From assembly GCA_037179515.1 (NCBI GenBank), contig JAXCGZ010015121.1, positions 64,501 through 128,500 of the forward strand: a stretch of DNA of 64,000 nt, written 5' to 3'. The notes beneath the pieces are model-generated. The model ran no database searches. It saw only the letters and a program-made list of their open reading frames with translations, and was not told the DNA's origin. Numbering within the stretch: the first letter of the stretch is position 1; each line of letters begins with the position of its first letter. The position numbers and the translations under genes are program-made. The DNA is from Halocaridina rubra (lineage: Eukaryota; Arthropoda; Malacostraca; Decapoda; Atyidae). This document shows positions 45,544-56,251 of this stretch, piece by piece.

Positions 45544-48368
45544 GATTGTTATACACAAATGCTGATGGATTAGCTGGTAAGGCAGTAGAATTAAAAGATA
45601 GGATTCACAACAGTAAGGCAGATATAGTAGCAATTACAGAGACTAAGTTGAGTGAGGACATAAACAGTGTCACAGTTTTTCCTAAGGGCTTCAGAATACT
45701 AAGGGTTGAAAGATGTGAGAGGACTGGTGGAGGGATAGCACTGCTCATAAGTGAGAGGATTCAAGTTGAAGAAATAAACTTGGCTATAGAAAGTGAGTTC
45801 AGGGAATTTCTTGTTGCTCGCATAAATACTGGGTCAGAGAGCATTATAATAACTGTTGTATACAACCCACCAAGGAACCAAAATAGGCTTGAAATTTATG
45901 AGGAAAGTCATATAGGTACTATTGAAGTCATAAACTCAGTTGTTAACATGGCGCGGGAGAAAAAATGTAGGATTTTGATTAAGGGAGACTTTAATCATAA
46001 AGAGATAGATTGGATAAATCTTGACCCACACAGTGGTGAGGACTCATTTGGGGCAAGATTCCTAGATTGCGTACAAGGGAATTTCCAACACCAACATGTA
46101 ATGGAACCAACAAGAGCCAGGGGTGGGGATGAGCCATCACTACTTGATCTAGTGTTCACAGATAATGTGTTGGATATTGAAAATATTGAGTATGAACCAC
46201 CAATTGGAAAGAGTGACCACTGTGTGTTGTTGATGGAGTATATCATTGAAGACATTCTTCCTGAGAGTAGAGGCACTGAGGACATGAGGAGGAACTATCC
46301 GAAAGGAGATTACATCAAAATGAATGAGCTTTTTGCAGTTATTGACTGGAGAACCTTATTTTACAACAAATCTGTACAAGAAATGTATGACATCTTTTGT
46401 GAGAAATATGGGAAGATAGTAGATTGCTGCATACCTGTCACCAAAGTAGGTGTAATTCATGCCAGAGAGAAATGGTTCGATAATGGGTGTAAAAGAGCTA
46501 AGGAGTGGAGAGACAAATGCTGGAAAAGGCATAGGAGGAGAAAAAACATAAATGCCTGGCAAACCTACAAAAGAGCAAGAAATGACTACCTAAGTAAAAG
46601 GAGAGAGGCAGAGAGAGATTATGAGAGGGACATCACCAGGAAGGCTAAAGAAAATCCCAAGCTTTTCCACAGCTTTATCAGAGGAAAACTGAAGGTAAAA
46701 GAACAGGTTTTAAGGCTAAAGAGAGCGGATGGAAGCATCACTGAGACGGATGAAGAGATCTGCAAAGAATTGAACAAGGAGTTTCAGTCAGTATTTACAG
46801 TAGAAAATACCCCACCCCCTCAGATTGCAGTGATAGAAGCTCAAGGGCTGGTATTAGAGAACATCAACCTTACAGCCACAGAGGTATGCAAAGCGCTGAT
46901 GGATTTAGATGTTCATAAAGCTTCAGGTCCTGGTGACATATCCCCTCATGTGCTTAAAAAATGCGCAAACACAATATCAGTGGCACTAAGTATCATATTT
47001 AAGGAGTCACTGGAGTCGGGGGAGATTCCAAGATGCTGGAAACAAGCAAATGTGATACCTATCTTCAAAAAGGGAAGGAGGGATACGGCTCTGAACTATA
47101 GACCAGTTTCCTTGACCAGCATAGTTTGCAAAGTTATGGAGAAACTACTAAGGAAACATATCTCTCTTCACTTGGAATCCTTCAACTTTTTGTCAGTGAG
47201 GCAACATGGCTTCAGAGAAGGAAGATCAACAGTAACAAACTTATTAGAATTTTATGATGAGGTAAGCCAAATCTTACAGGAAAGAGAGGGCTGGGCAGAT
47301 TGCATATTCCTAGACTTCCAGAAAGCGTTTGACACTGTTCCACATGGGAGACTTATTAGGAAGCTGCAATCAATGGCTAGAATAGGTGGAAATGTCTTGG
47401 AATGGATAAAAACTTACTTAGAAGGAAGGGAACAGAGGGTTAGAGTAAGACACTCAGTGTCTGAATGGAGAAGAGTTAGTAGTGGAGTTCCACAGGGTTC
47501 AGTTTTGGGGCCACTTTTGTTCCTTGTATATGTAAATGACCTACCAGAGTCTGTAAATTCATTCATGAATATGTTTGCAGATGATGCAAAGATTGTGAAG
47601 AAAGTAAAAAACGAGAACAATGGTAGAGAACTTCAGGAGGATCTAAATAATCTGCATGAGTGGTCAGAAAAGTGGCTAATGAAATTCAATACCTCAAAAT
47701 GTAAGGTAATGAGAATGGGTACAAGTGCAAGAAGGCCCAAGCTTGACTACTCGGTGGCTGGAGTACAACTTCAAGAGACAGAAAATGAGAGAGATCTAGG
47801 AGTAAACATACTGGCAGATTTGTCTCCAGAAATACATATAAATGGCGTAGTAAGGGCAGCATATGCATTCTTATCAAATGTAAGGGTAGCCTTCAGGCAC
47901 ATGGACAAGGAAATGTTCAGAAATATTTATGTAACCTATGTGAGGCCAAAACTCGAATATGCAGCCCCCTTTTGGAATCGGCACTTGAAAATGCACATAG
48001 CTAAGCTTGAAAAAGTTCAAAGACATGCCACGAAACTGGTGCCAGAAATACGCAATCTCGGTTATGATGAGAGGCTGAGGGAATTAGACTTGCCATCACT
48101 CGAAGCTAGAAGAGTAAGGGGGGATATAGTGACAGTCTTTAAATTCCTTCATGGTTATGATAGAGTGGATAGGGATCGATATTTCGATATGGCTGGCTCT
48201 AGAACTAGAGGTCATAGTTTGAAGCTTCGTAAGAAAACTTCTTTGCAGGATGTAAGGAAATACTTTTTCAGTGTAAGAGTAGTTGATAATTGGAATTGGC
48301 TAAGCGAGGAGGTAGTTAATGCTATCTCAATCCATAGTTTTAAGGACAGGTACGATAAGTATCACTAA
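45519..48368 (+). CDS. C13 ORF2: intact endonuclease-reverse transcriptase
   Basis: Open throughout; 940 codons counted from TTG 45546. Endonuclease: N5 (YTNAD), E32 (ITETK), D148/N150 (GDFN), D224/H225 (SDH). RT: D590 in FLDFQKAFD (motif A), 646-652 SGVPQGS (motif B), D679/D680 in FADD (motif C). A C-terminal region of ~230 residues ends RYDKYH. APE-type endonucleases nick target DNA and the RT copies element RNA from the nick. There is no ATG at the start; the frame overlaps the ORF1 end by about 25 nt. Oddities: GPGDISP for GPDDISP in the first RT block, and IKGDFN for IMGDFN. Confidence 0.9.
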   Translation, partial: RSGDGASLRLLYTNADGLAGKAVELKDRIHNSKADIVAITETKLSEDINSVTVFPKGFRILRVERCERTGGGIALLISERIQVEEINLAIESEFREFLVARINTGSESIIITVVYNPPRNQNRLEIYEESHIGTIEVINSVVNMAREKKCRILIKGDFNHKEIDWINLDPHSGEDSFGARFLDCVQGNFQHQHVMEPTRARGGDEPSLLDLVFTDNVLDIENIEYEPPIGKSDHCVLLMEYIIEDILPESRGTEDMRRNYPKGDYIKMNELFAVIDWRTLFYNKSVQEMYDIFCEKYGKIVDCCIPVTKVGVIHAREKWFDNGCKRAKEWRDKCWKRHRRRKNINAWQTYKRARNDYLSKRREAERDYERDITRKAKENPKLFHSFIRGKLKVKEQVLRLKRADGSITETDEEICKELNKEFQSVFTVENTPPPQIAVIEAQGLVLENINLTATEVCKALMDLDVHKASGPGDISPHVLKKCANTISVALSIIFKESLESGEIPRCWKQANVIPIFKKGRRDTALNYRPVSLTSIVCKVMEKLLRKHISLHLESFNFLSVRQHGFREGRSTVTNLLEFYDEVSQILQEREGWADCIFLDFQKAFDTVPHGRLIRKLQSMARIGGNVLEWIKTYLEGREQRVRVRHSVSEWRRVSSGVPQGSVLGPLLFLVYVNDLPESVNSFMNMFADDAKIVKKVKNENNGRELQEDLNNLHEWSEKWLMKFNTSKCKVMRMGTSARRPKLDYSVAGVQLQETENERDLGVNILADLSPEIHINGVVRAAYAFLSNVRVAFRHMDKEMFRNIYVTYVRPKLEYAAPFWNRHLKMHIAKLEKVQRHATKLVPEIRNLGYDERLRELDLPSLEARRVRGDIVTVFKFLHGYDRVDRDRYFDMAGSRTRGHSLKLRKKTSLQDVRKYFFSVRVVDNWNWLSEEVVNAISIHSFKDRYDKYH

Positions 48369-48392
48369 GTCTAAAATGGAACCGATGAGGAG

Positions 48393-48425
48393 ACGGGAAG
48401 ATACGAGCTTTGGGCTCTTTCCCGT
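48393..48425 (+). other. C13 3' UTR hairpin
   Basis: ACGGGAAGA-TAC-GAGC-TTTGG-GCTC-TTTCCCGT, identical to C3 and C17, followed after AAACAC by the tail units. Confidence 0.7.
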
Positions 48426-48457
48426 AAACACAATTAGGTAAATCACAATTAGGTAAA

Positions 48458-48461
<4 letters not shown>

Positions 48462-48509
<48 letters not shown>
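48462..48509. repeat. (AC)n between C13 and C14
   Basis: 48 bases of AC. Confidence 0.97.
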
Positions 48510-48512
<3 letters not shown>

Positions 48513-48904
48513 AAGAAAATAAAGTTAGCGTTGTAGACCTGATAAGAAAGCTTGGAGTAGTATGTGGTCCTGAGGATATTGTAAACATACACCAACTAGG
48601 TATATATTCGAAGGAAGGAAAGCCGAGACCAACAAAAGTGACCTTTGAGAGAGGGGAAACATGTAGGGAAATATTGTTGAGAAAAAAAAGTCTAAAAGAC
48701 CTTCAAGAATGCAAAGAAGTGTTCATTAGACGATACAGAACACAGGAAGAGATAGGAAAGATCAAAAACTTGTTGCAAGAGGCAAGAAGGTTAAATGATG
48801 AAAGAAATGAAGAAGAGAAGAAAAATTTTCGTTACAGAATAATTCCAGACAAAGGGGAGATAAAGAAGATAATGACAGTAGATCAGGGGATGGGGCCTCA
48901 TTAA
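48510..48904 (+). CDS. C14 ORF1 C-terminal fragment, in frame through A8
   Basis: From LEENK through DLIRKLGVV, IHQLGIYSKEGKPRP and RKKSLKDLQECKEVF to MGPH, stop 48902-48904. A8 run at 48682-48689. Confidence 0.78.
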
Positions 48905-51729
48905 GATTGTTATACACAAATGCTGATGGATTAGCTGGTAAGGCAGTAGAATTAAAAGATAGGATTCACAACAGTAAGGCAGATATAGTAGCAATTACAG
49001 AGACTAAGTTGAGTGAGGACATAAACAGTGTCACAGTTTTTCCTAAGGGCTTCAGAATACTAAGGGTTGAAAGATCTGAGAGGACTGGTGGAGGGATAGC
49101 ACTGCTCATAAGTGAGAGGATTCAAGTTGAAGAAATAAACTTGGCTATAGAAAGTGAGTTCAGGGAATTTCTTGCTGCTCGCATAAATACTGGGTCAGAG
49201 AGCATTATAATAACTGTTGCATACAACCCACCAAGGAACCAAAATAGGCTTGAAATTTATGAGGAAAGTCATATAGGTACTATTGAAGTCATAAACTCAG
49301 TTGTTAACATGGCACGGGAGAAAAAATGTAGGATTTTGATTAAGGGAGACTTTAATCATAAAGAGATAGATTGGATAAATCTTGACCCACACAGTGGTGA
49401 GGACTCATTTGGGGCAAGATTCCTAGATTGCGTACAAGGGAATTTCCTACAACAACATGTAATGGAACCAACAAGAGCCAGGGGTGGGGATGAGCCATCA
49501 CTACTTGATCTAGTGTTCACAGATAATGTGTTGGATATTGAAAATATTGAGTATGAACCACCAATTTGAAAGAGTGACCACTGTGTGTTGTTGATGGAGT
49601 ATATCATTGAAGACATTCTTCCTGAGAGTAGAGGCACTGAGGACATGAGGAGGAACTATCCGAAAGGAGATTACATCAAAATAAATGAGCTTTTTGCAGT
49701 TATTGACTGGAGAACCTTATTTTACAACAAATCTGTACAAGAAATGTATGACATCTTTTGTGAGAAATATGGGAAGATAGTAGATTGCTGCATACCTGTC
49801 ACCAAAGTAGGTGTAATTCATGCCAGAGAGAAATGGTTCGATAATGGGTGTAAAAGAGCTAAGGAGTGGAGAGACAAATGCTGGAAAAGGTATAGGAGGA
49901 GAAAAAACATAAATGCTTGGCAAACCTACAAAAGAGCAAGAAATGACTACCTAAGTAAAAGGAGAGAGGCAGAGAGAGATTATGAGAGGGACATCACCAG
50001 GAAGGCTAAAGAAAATCCCAAGCTTTTCCACAGCTTTATCAGAGGAAAACTGAAGGTAAAAGAACAGGTTTTAAGGTTAAAGAGAGCGGATGGAAGCATC
50101 ACTGAGACGGACGAAGAGATCTGCAAAGAATTGAACAAGGAGTTTCAGTCAGTATTTACAGTAGAAAATACCCCACCCCCTCAGATTGCAGTGATATAAG
50201 CTCAAGGGCTGGTATTAGAGAACATCAACCTTACAGCCACAGAGGTATGCAAAGCGCTGATGGATTTAGATGTTCATAAAGCTACAGGTCCTGATGACAT
50301 ATCCCCTCAAGTGCTTAAAAAATGCGCAAACACAATATCAGTGGCACTAAGTATCATATTTAAGGAGTCACTGGAGTCGGGGGAGATTCCAAGATGCTGG
50401 AAACAAGCAAATGTGATACCTATCTTCAAAAAGGGAAGGAGGGATACGGCTCTGAACTATAGACCAGTTTCCTTGACCAGCATAGTTTGCAAAGTTATGG
50501 AGAAACTACTAAGGAAACATATCTCTCTTCACTTGGAATCCTTCAACTTTTTGTCAGTGAGGCAACATGGCTTCAGAGAAGGAAGATCAACAGTAACAAA
50601 CTTATTAGAATTTTATGATGAGGTAAGCCAAATCTTACAGGAAAGAGAGGGCTGGACAGATTGCATATTCCTAGACTTCCAGAAAGCGCTTGACACTGTT
50701 CCACATGGGAGACTTATTAGGAAGCAGCAATCAATGGCTAGAATAGGTGGAAATGTCTTGGAATGGATAAAAACTTACTTAGAAGGAAGGGAACAGAGGG
50801 TTAGAGTAAGACACTCAGTGTCTGAATGGAGAAGAGTTAGTAGTGGAGTTCCACAGGGTTCAGTTTTAGGGCCACTTTTATTCCTTGTATATGTAAATGA
50901 CCTACCAGAGTCTGTAAATTCATTCATGAGTATGTTTGCAGATGATGCAAAGATTGTGAAGAAAGTAAAAAGCGAGACCAATGGTAGAGAACTTCAGGAG
51001 GATCTAAATAATCTGCATGAGTGGTCAGAAAAGTGGCTAATGAAATTCAATACTTCAAAATGTAAGGTAATGAGAATGGGTACAAGTGCAAGAAGGCCCA
51101 AGCTTGACTACTCGGTGGCTGGAGTACAGCTTCAAGAGACAGAAAATGAGAGAGATCTAGGAGTAAACATACTGGCAGATTTGTCTCCAGAAATACATAT
51201 AAATGGCGTAGTAAGGGCAGCATATGCATTCTTATCAAATGTAAGGGTAGCCTTCAGGCACATGGACAAGGAAATGTTCAGAAATATTTATGTAACCTAT
51301 GTGAGGCCAAAACTCGAATATGCAGCCCCCTTTTGGAATCCGCACTTGAAAAAGCACATAGCTAAGCTTGAAAAAGTTCAAAGACATGCCACGAAACTGG
51401 TGCCAGAAATACGCAATCTCGGTTATGATGAGAGGCTGAGGGAATTAGACTTGCCATCACTCGAAGCTAGAAGAGTAAGGGGGGATATGGTGACAGTCTT
51501 TAAATTCCTTCATGGTTATGATAGAGTGGATAGGGATCGATATTTCGATATGGCTGGCTCTAGAACTAGAGGTCATAGTTTGAAGCTTCGTAAGAAAACT
51601 TCTTTGCAGGATGTAAGGAAATACTTTTTCAGTGTAAGAGTAGTTGATAATTGGAATTGGCTAAGCGAGGAGGTAGTTAATGCTATCTCAATCCATAGTT
51701 TTAAGGACAGGTACGATAAGTATCACTAA
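48880..51729 (+). pseudogene. C14 ORF2: endonuclease-RT with two in-frame stops
   Basis: The frame is otherwise intact. A GGA-to-TGA change gives a stop at 49567-49569 (after EPPI), and GAA-to-TAA a stop at 50197-50199 (after QIAVI). The remaining 50260-51729 keeps [27 protein letters not shown] and MFADDAKI. The TGA is shared with C18; the TAA is not. Confidence 0.9.
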
Positions 51730-51824
51730 GTCTAAAATGGAACCGATGAGGAGACGGGAAGATACGAGCTTTGGGCTCTTTCCCGTAAACACAATTAGGT
51801 AATCACAATTAGGTAATCACACAG

Positions 51825-52990
51825 GGGCAGATTGCATATTCCTAGACTTCCAGAAAGCGTTTGACACTGTTCCATATGGGAGACTTATTAGGAAGCTGCA
51901 ATCAATGGCTAGAATAGGTGGAAATGTTTTGGAATGGATAAAAACTTACTTAGAAGGAAGGGAACAGAGGGTTAGAGTAAGACACTCAGTGTCTGAATGG
52001 AGAAGAGTTAGTAGTGGAGTTCCACAGGGTTCAGTTTTAGGGCCACTTTTGTTCCTTGTATATGTAAATGACCTACCAGAGTCTGTAAATTCATTCATGA
52101 ATATGTTTGCAGATGATGCAAAGATTGTGAAGAAAGTAAAAAACGAGAACAATGGTAGAGAACTTCAGGAGGATCTAAATAATCTGCATGGGTGGTCAGA
52201 AAAGTGGCTAATGAAATTCAATACTTCAAAATGTAAGGTAATGAGAATGGGTACAAGTGCAAGAAGGCCCAAGCTTGACTACTCGGTGGCTGGAGTACAA
52301 CTTCAAGAGACAGAAAATGAGAGAGATCTAGGAGTAAACATACTGGCAGATTTGTCTCCAGAAATACATATAAAAGGCATAGTAAGGGCAGCATATGCAT
52401 TCTTATCAAATGTAAGGGTAGCCTTCAGGCACACTGACAAGGAAATGTTCAGAAATATATATGTAACCTATATGAGGCCAAAGCTTGAATATGCAGCCCC
52501 CTTTTGGAATCGGCACTTGAAAAAGTACATAGCTTAGCTTGAAAAAGTTCAAAGACATGCCACGAAACTGGTGCCAGAAATACGCAATCTCAGTTATGAT
52601 AAAAGGCTGAGGGAATTAGACTTACCATCACTCGAAGCTAGAAGAGTGAGGGGGGATATGGTGACAGTCTTTAAATTCCTTCATGGTTATGATAGAGTGG
52701 ATAGGGATCGATATTTTGATATGGCTGGCTCTAGAACTAGAGGTCATAGTTTGAAGTTGGTAAGAAAACTTCTTTGCAGGATGTAAGGAAATACTTTTTC
52801 AGTGTAAGAGTAGTTGATAATTGGAATTGGCTAAGCGAGGAGGTAGTTAATGCTATCTCAATCCATAGTTTTAAGGACAGGTATGATAAGTATGACTAAG
52901 TAAAAAATCGAACCGATCAGGAGACGGGAAGATACGATCTTTGGGCTCTTTCCCGTAAACACAATTAGGTAATCACAATTAGGTAATCAC
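51825..52990 (+). mobile_element. LINE copy C15: 5'-truncated
   Basis: Starts GGGCAGATTGCATATTCC just upstream of RT motif A, four bases (ACAG) after the C14 tail. Tail units 52963-52976 and 52977-52990. Partner of C19. Confidence 0.9.
51827..52900 (+). pseudogene. C15 ORF2 3' part, one stop and one frameshift
   Basis: [16 protein letters not shown] through MFADDAKI to LKKYIA, where AAG has become TAG (52535-52537). The frame resumes (KLVPEIRNLSYDKRL) and shifts again at about 52757 by a 1-bp deletion. Confidence 0.86.
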
Positions 52991-53003
52991 ACACACACAC
53001 ACA
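52991..53003. repeat. Short (AC)n between C15 and C16
   Basis: Thirteen bases of AC. The junction AC-AAATGxTGATG matches the C10/C11 junction at 41120. Confidence 0.92.
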
Positions 53004-55750
53004 AATGGTGATGGATTAGCTGGAAAGGCAGTAGAATCAAAAGATAGGATTAACAACAGTAAGGCGGATACTGTAGCAGTTTCAAAGACTAAGTTGAGTG
53101 AGGACATAAAAAGTATCATAATTTTTCCTAAGGGCTTCAGAATATTAAGGGTTGAAAGATCTGAAAGGACTGGTGGAGGGATAGCACTGCTCATAAGTGA
53201 AAGGATTCAGGTTGAAGAAATAAACTTTGCTGTAGAAAGTGAGGTCAAGGAATTTCTTGTTGCTAGTATAAATGCTGGGCCATAGGGCATTATAATAACT
53301 GTTGTATAAAACCCACCAAGGAACCAAAATAGGCTAGAAGTTTATGAGGAAAGTCATATAGGTACTGTTGAAGTCATAAACTCAGTTGTTAACATGGCAT
53401 GGGAGAGAAAATGTAGGATTTTGATTATGGGAGATTATAATCATAAAGAGATAGATTGGATAAATCTTGACCCTCTCAGTGGTGAGGACTCATTCGGGGC
53501 AAGATTCCCAGATTGTGTACGAGGGAACTTCCTACACCAACATGTATTGGAACCAACGAGTTCCAGCTGTGGGGATGAGCCATCACTACTTGATACAGTA
53601 TTCACAGATAACATGTTGGATATTGAATTCCTGAGTATGAACCACCAATTGGAAAAAGTGTCGAATGTGTGTTGTTGATTGAATATATCACTAAAGATAT
53701 TCTGCCTGAGAGCAAAGGCACAGAGAAAACGAGGAGCCAATATCCGAAAGGAGATTGCATCAAAATGAATGAGCTCTTTGTAGTTATTGATTGGAGGGCC
53801 TTATCTTACAACAAATCTGTAAAAGAAACGTACGCAATCTTTTGTGAGAAATATGGGAAGATAGTAGATTGCTGCATACCTGTCACCAAATTAGGTGTAA
53901 TTCATGCCAGAGAGAAATGGTTCGATAATGAGTGTAAAAGAGTTAAGGAGTGGAGAGACAAATGATGAAAAAGGTATAAAAGGAGAAGAAACATAAATGC
54001 CTGGCAAACATATAAAAGCAAGAAATGATTACCTAAATAAACGAAGAGAAGCAGAGAGAGATAATGAAATGGACATCACCAAGAAGCCTAGTAAAACATC
54101 CCAAGCTTTTCCACAGCTTTATCAAAGGAAAAATGAAGGTAAAAGAACAGGTTTTTAAGCTTTGGAGAGCAGATGGAAGCATCACTGAGACAGATGAAGA
54201 GATCTGCAAAGAATTGAACAAGGAGATTCAGTCAGTATTTACAGTAGAAAATACCCCACCTCCTCAGATTGCAGAGATAGAAGCTCATGGGCAGGTATTA
54301 GAGAACATCATCCTTGCAGCCACAGAGGTATGCAAAGTGCTGATGAAGTTAGAGGACCATAAAGCTACAGGTCTTGATGATATATCCCCTCCTATACTTA
54401 AAAAATGGGCAAGCTCTATATCAGTGGCTTTAAGTATCACATTTAAAAAGTCGCTGGAGTCAGGGGAAATTTCAAGATGCTGGAAACAAGCAAATGTGAT
54501 ACCTATCTTCAAAAAGGGAAGGAGGGATATGGCTCTAAACTATAGACCTGTTTCCTTGACCAGCATAGTTTGTAAAGTTATGGAGAAACCACTAAGAAAA
54601 CATATCTCTCTTCACTTAGAATCCTTCAACTTTTTGTCAGTGAGACAACATGACTTCAGAGAAGGTAGATCAACAATAACAGTCTTATTAGAATTTCATG
54701 ATGAGATAAACTGAATCTTACAGGAAAGAGAGGGCTGGGCAGATTGCATATTTTTAGACTTCCAGAAAGCATTTGATACTGTCCCACATGGGAGACTCAT
54801 TAATAGTTGCAAGCAATGGCTAGAATAGGTGGAAATGTCTTGAAATGGATAAAAAAAAAAACATACTGAGAAGGAAGGGAACAGAGGGTTAGAGTAAGAC
54901 ACACAGTGTCTGAATGGAGATGATTTAGTAGTGGAACTCCACAGGGTTCAGTTTTAGGGCCACTTTTGTTCCTTGTATATGTAAATGACCTACCAGAGTT
55001 TGTAAATCCAGTCATGAATATGTTTGCAGATGATGCAAAGATTGTGAAAAAAGCAAGAAGCGTGAACAATGGTAGAGAACTTCAGGAAGATCTAAATAAT
55101 CTGCATGAGAGGTCAGAAAAGTGGCTAATGAAATTCAATACTTCAAAATATAAGGTAATGAGAATGGGTACAAGTGCAAGAAGGCCCAATCTTCACTACT
55201 CGCTAGCAATAGTATAAATTCAAGAGACAAAGAATGAGAGAGATCTAGGAGTAAACATACTAGCAGATTTGTCTCCAGAAATACATATACATGGCAAAGT
55301 AAGGGCAGCAAATGCTTTCTCAGTAAATGTAAGGGTAGTCTTCATGCACATGGACAAGAAAATGTTCAGAAATATTAATGTAACCTATGTGAGGCAAAGC
55401 TTGAATATGCAGCCCCTATTGGAATTTGTAGTTGAAAAAGCACGCAGTTAAGCTGGAAAAAGTTCAAAGACATTCCATGAAACTTGTGCCAGAAATATGC
55501 AATCTCAGTTATGATGAGAGGATGAGGAAAGTAGACTTACCATCACTCGAATCTAGAAGATTTAGGGGGGATATGGTGACAGTTTTTAAATTCCTTCATG
55601 GTTATGATAGAGTGGATAGGGATCGATATTTTATCATGGCTGACACTAGAACTAGATGTCATAGTTTGAAGCTTCATAAAAAACTTCTTTGCATGATATT
55701 AGGGAGTACATTGTTAGTGTAAGAGTAGTTGATAATTGGAAATTGCTAAG
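53004..55750 (+). pseudogene. C16 ORF2: endonuclease-RT, many stops
   Basis: Same pieces as C11, but the TAG at C11 42598 is TGG here, so 54064-54714 is one longer frame (SRCWKQANVIPIFKKGRRD). Stops at about 53283, 53309, 53963 and 54712, and the A10 shift, are shared with C11. Confidence 0.87.
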
Positions 55751-55890
55751 AAAAAAGAGGTAGTTAATTCTAACTCAATCCATAGGCTTAAGGATAAGTA
55801 TGATAAGTATAACTTAGTACAAAATGGAACCTACCACTAGACGGCAAAGTTACGGACTATGGGCTCTCTCCCTTAAGCACAATTAAGTAA

Positions 55891-55894
<4 letters not shown>
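53004..55894 (+). mobile_element. LINE copy C16: duplicate of C11
   Basis: Same start, stops, A10 run (about 54850-54860) and tail variant (AATTAAGTAATCAC, 55881-55894) as C11, with only scattered base differences. Confidence 0.92.

Positions 55895-55963
<69 letters not shown>
55895..55963. repeat. (AC)n between C16 and C17 (empty counterpart of the C12 site)
   Basis: 69 bases of AC running from a C11-type tail directly to the C13-type start GGAAAGCCGAG. Confidence 0.96.
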
Positions 55964-55964
<1 letters not shown>

Positions 55965-55965
<1 letters not shown>

Positions 55966-56251
55966 AAAGCCGAGACCAACAAAAGTAACCTTTGAGAGAG
56001 GGGAAACATGTAGGGAAATATTGTTGAGAAAAAAAAGTCTAATAGACCTTCAAGAATGCAAAGAAGTGTTCATTAGACGATACAGAACACAGGAAGAGAT
56101 GGGAAAGATAAAAAACTCGTTGCAAGAGGCAAGAAGGTTAAATGATGAAAGAAATGAAGAAGAGAAGACAAATTTTCGTTACAGAATACTTCCAGACAAA
56201 GGGGAGATAAAGAAGATAATGATAGAAGATCAGGGGATGGGGCCTCATTAA
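55965..56251 (+). CDS. C17 ORF1 C-terminal fragment, in frame through A8
   Basis: KPRPTKVTFERGETCREILL to MGPH, A8 at 56029-56036, stop 56249-56251. Differs from C13 at a few residues (SLIDLQEC, KIKNSLQEA). Confidence 0.8.

Larger units (their letters stand above)
45256..48461 (+). mobile_element. LINE copy C13: intact ORF2, truncated in ORF1
   Basis: Starts GGAAAGCCGAGACC in the ORF1 RRM-like region, then the ORF1 end, complete ORF2, hairpin (48393-48425) and two 15-bp tail units AATTAGGTAAATCAC (48432-48461). It is the 3206-bp partner of C17, which has the same length and ends. Confidence 0.93.
48510..51820 (+). mobile_element. LINE copy C14: truncated in ORF1, ORF2 with two stops
   Basis: Starts TTGAAGAAAATAAAG (ORF1 residues LEENK). 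Tail units 51793-51806 and 51807-51820. Partner of C18 (59197). Confidence 0.92.
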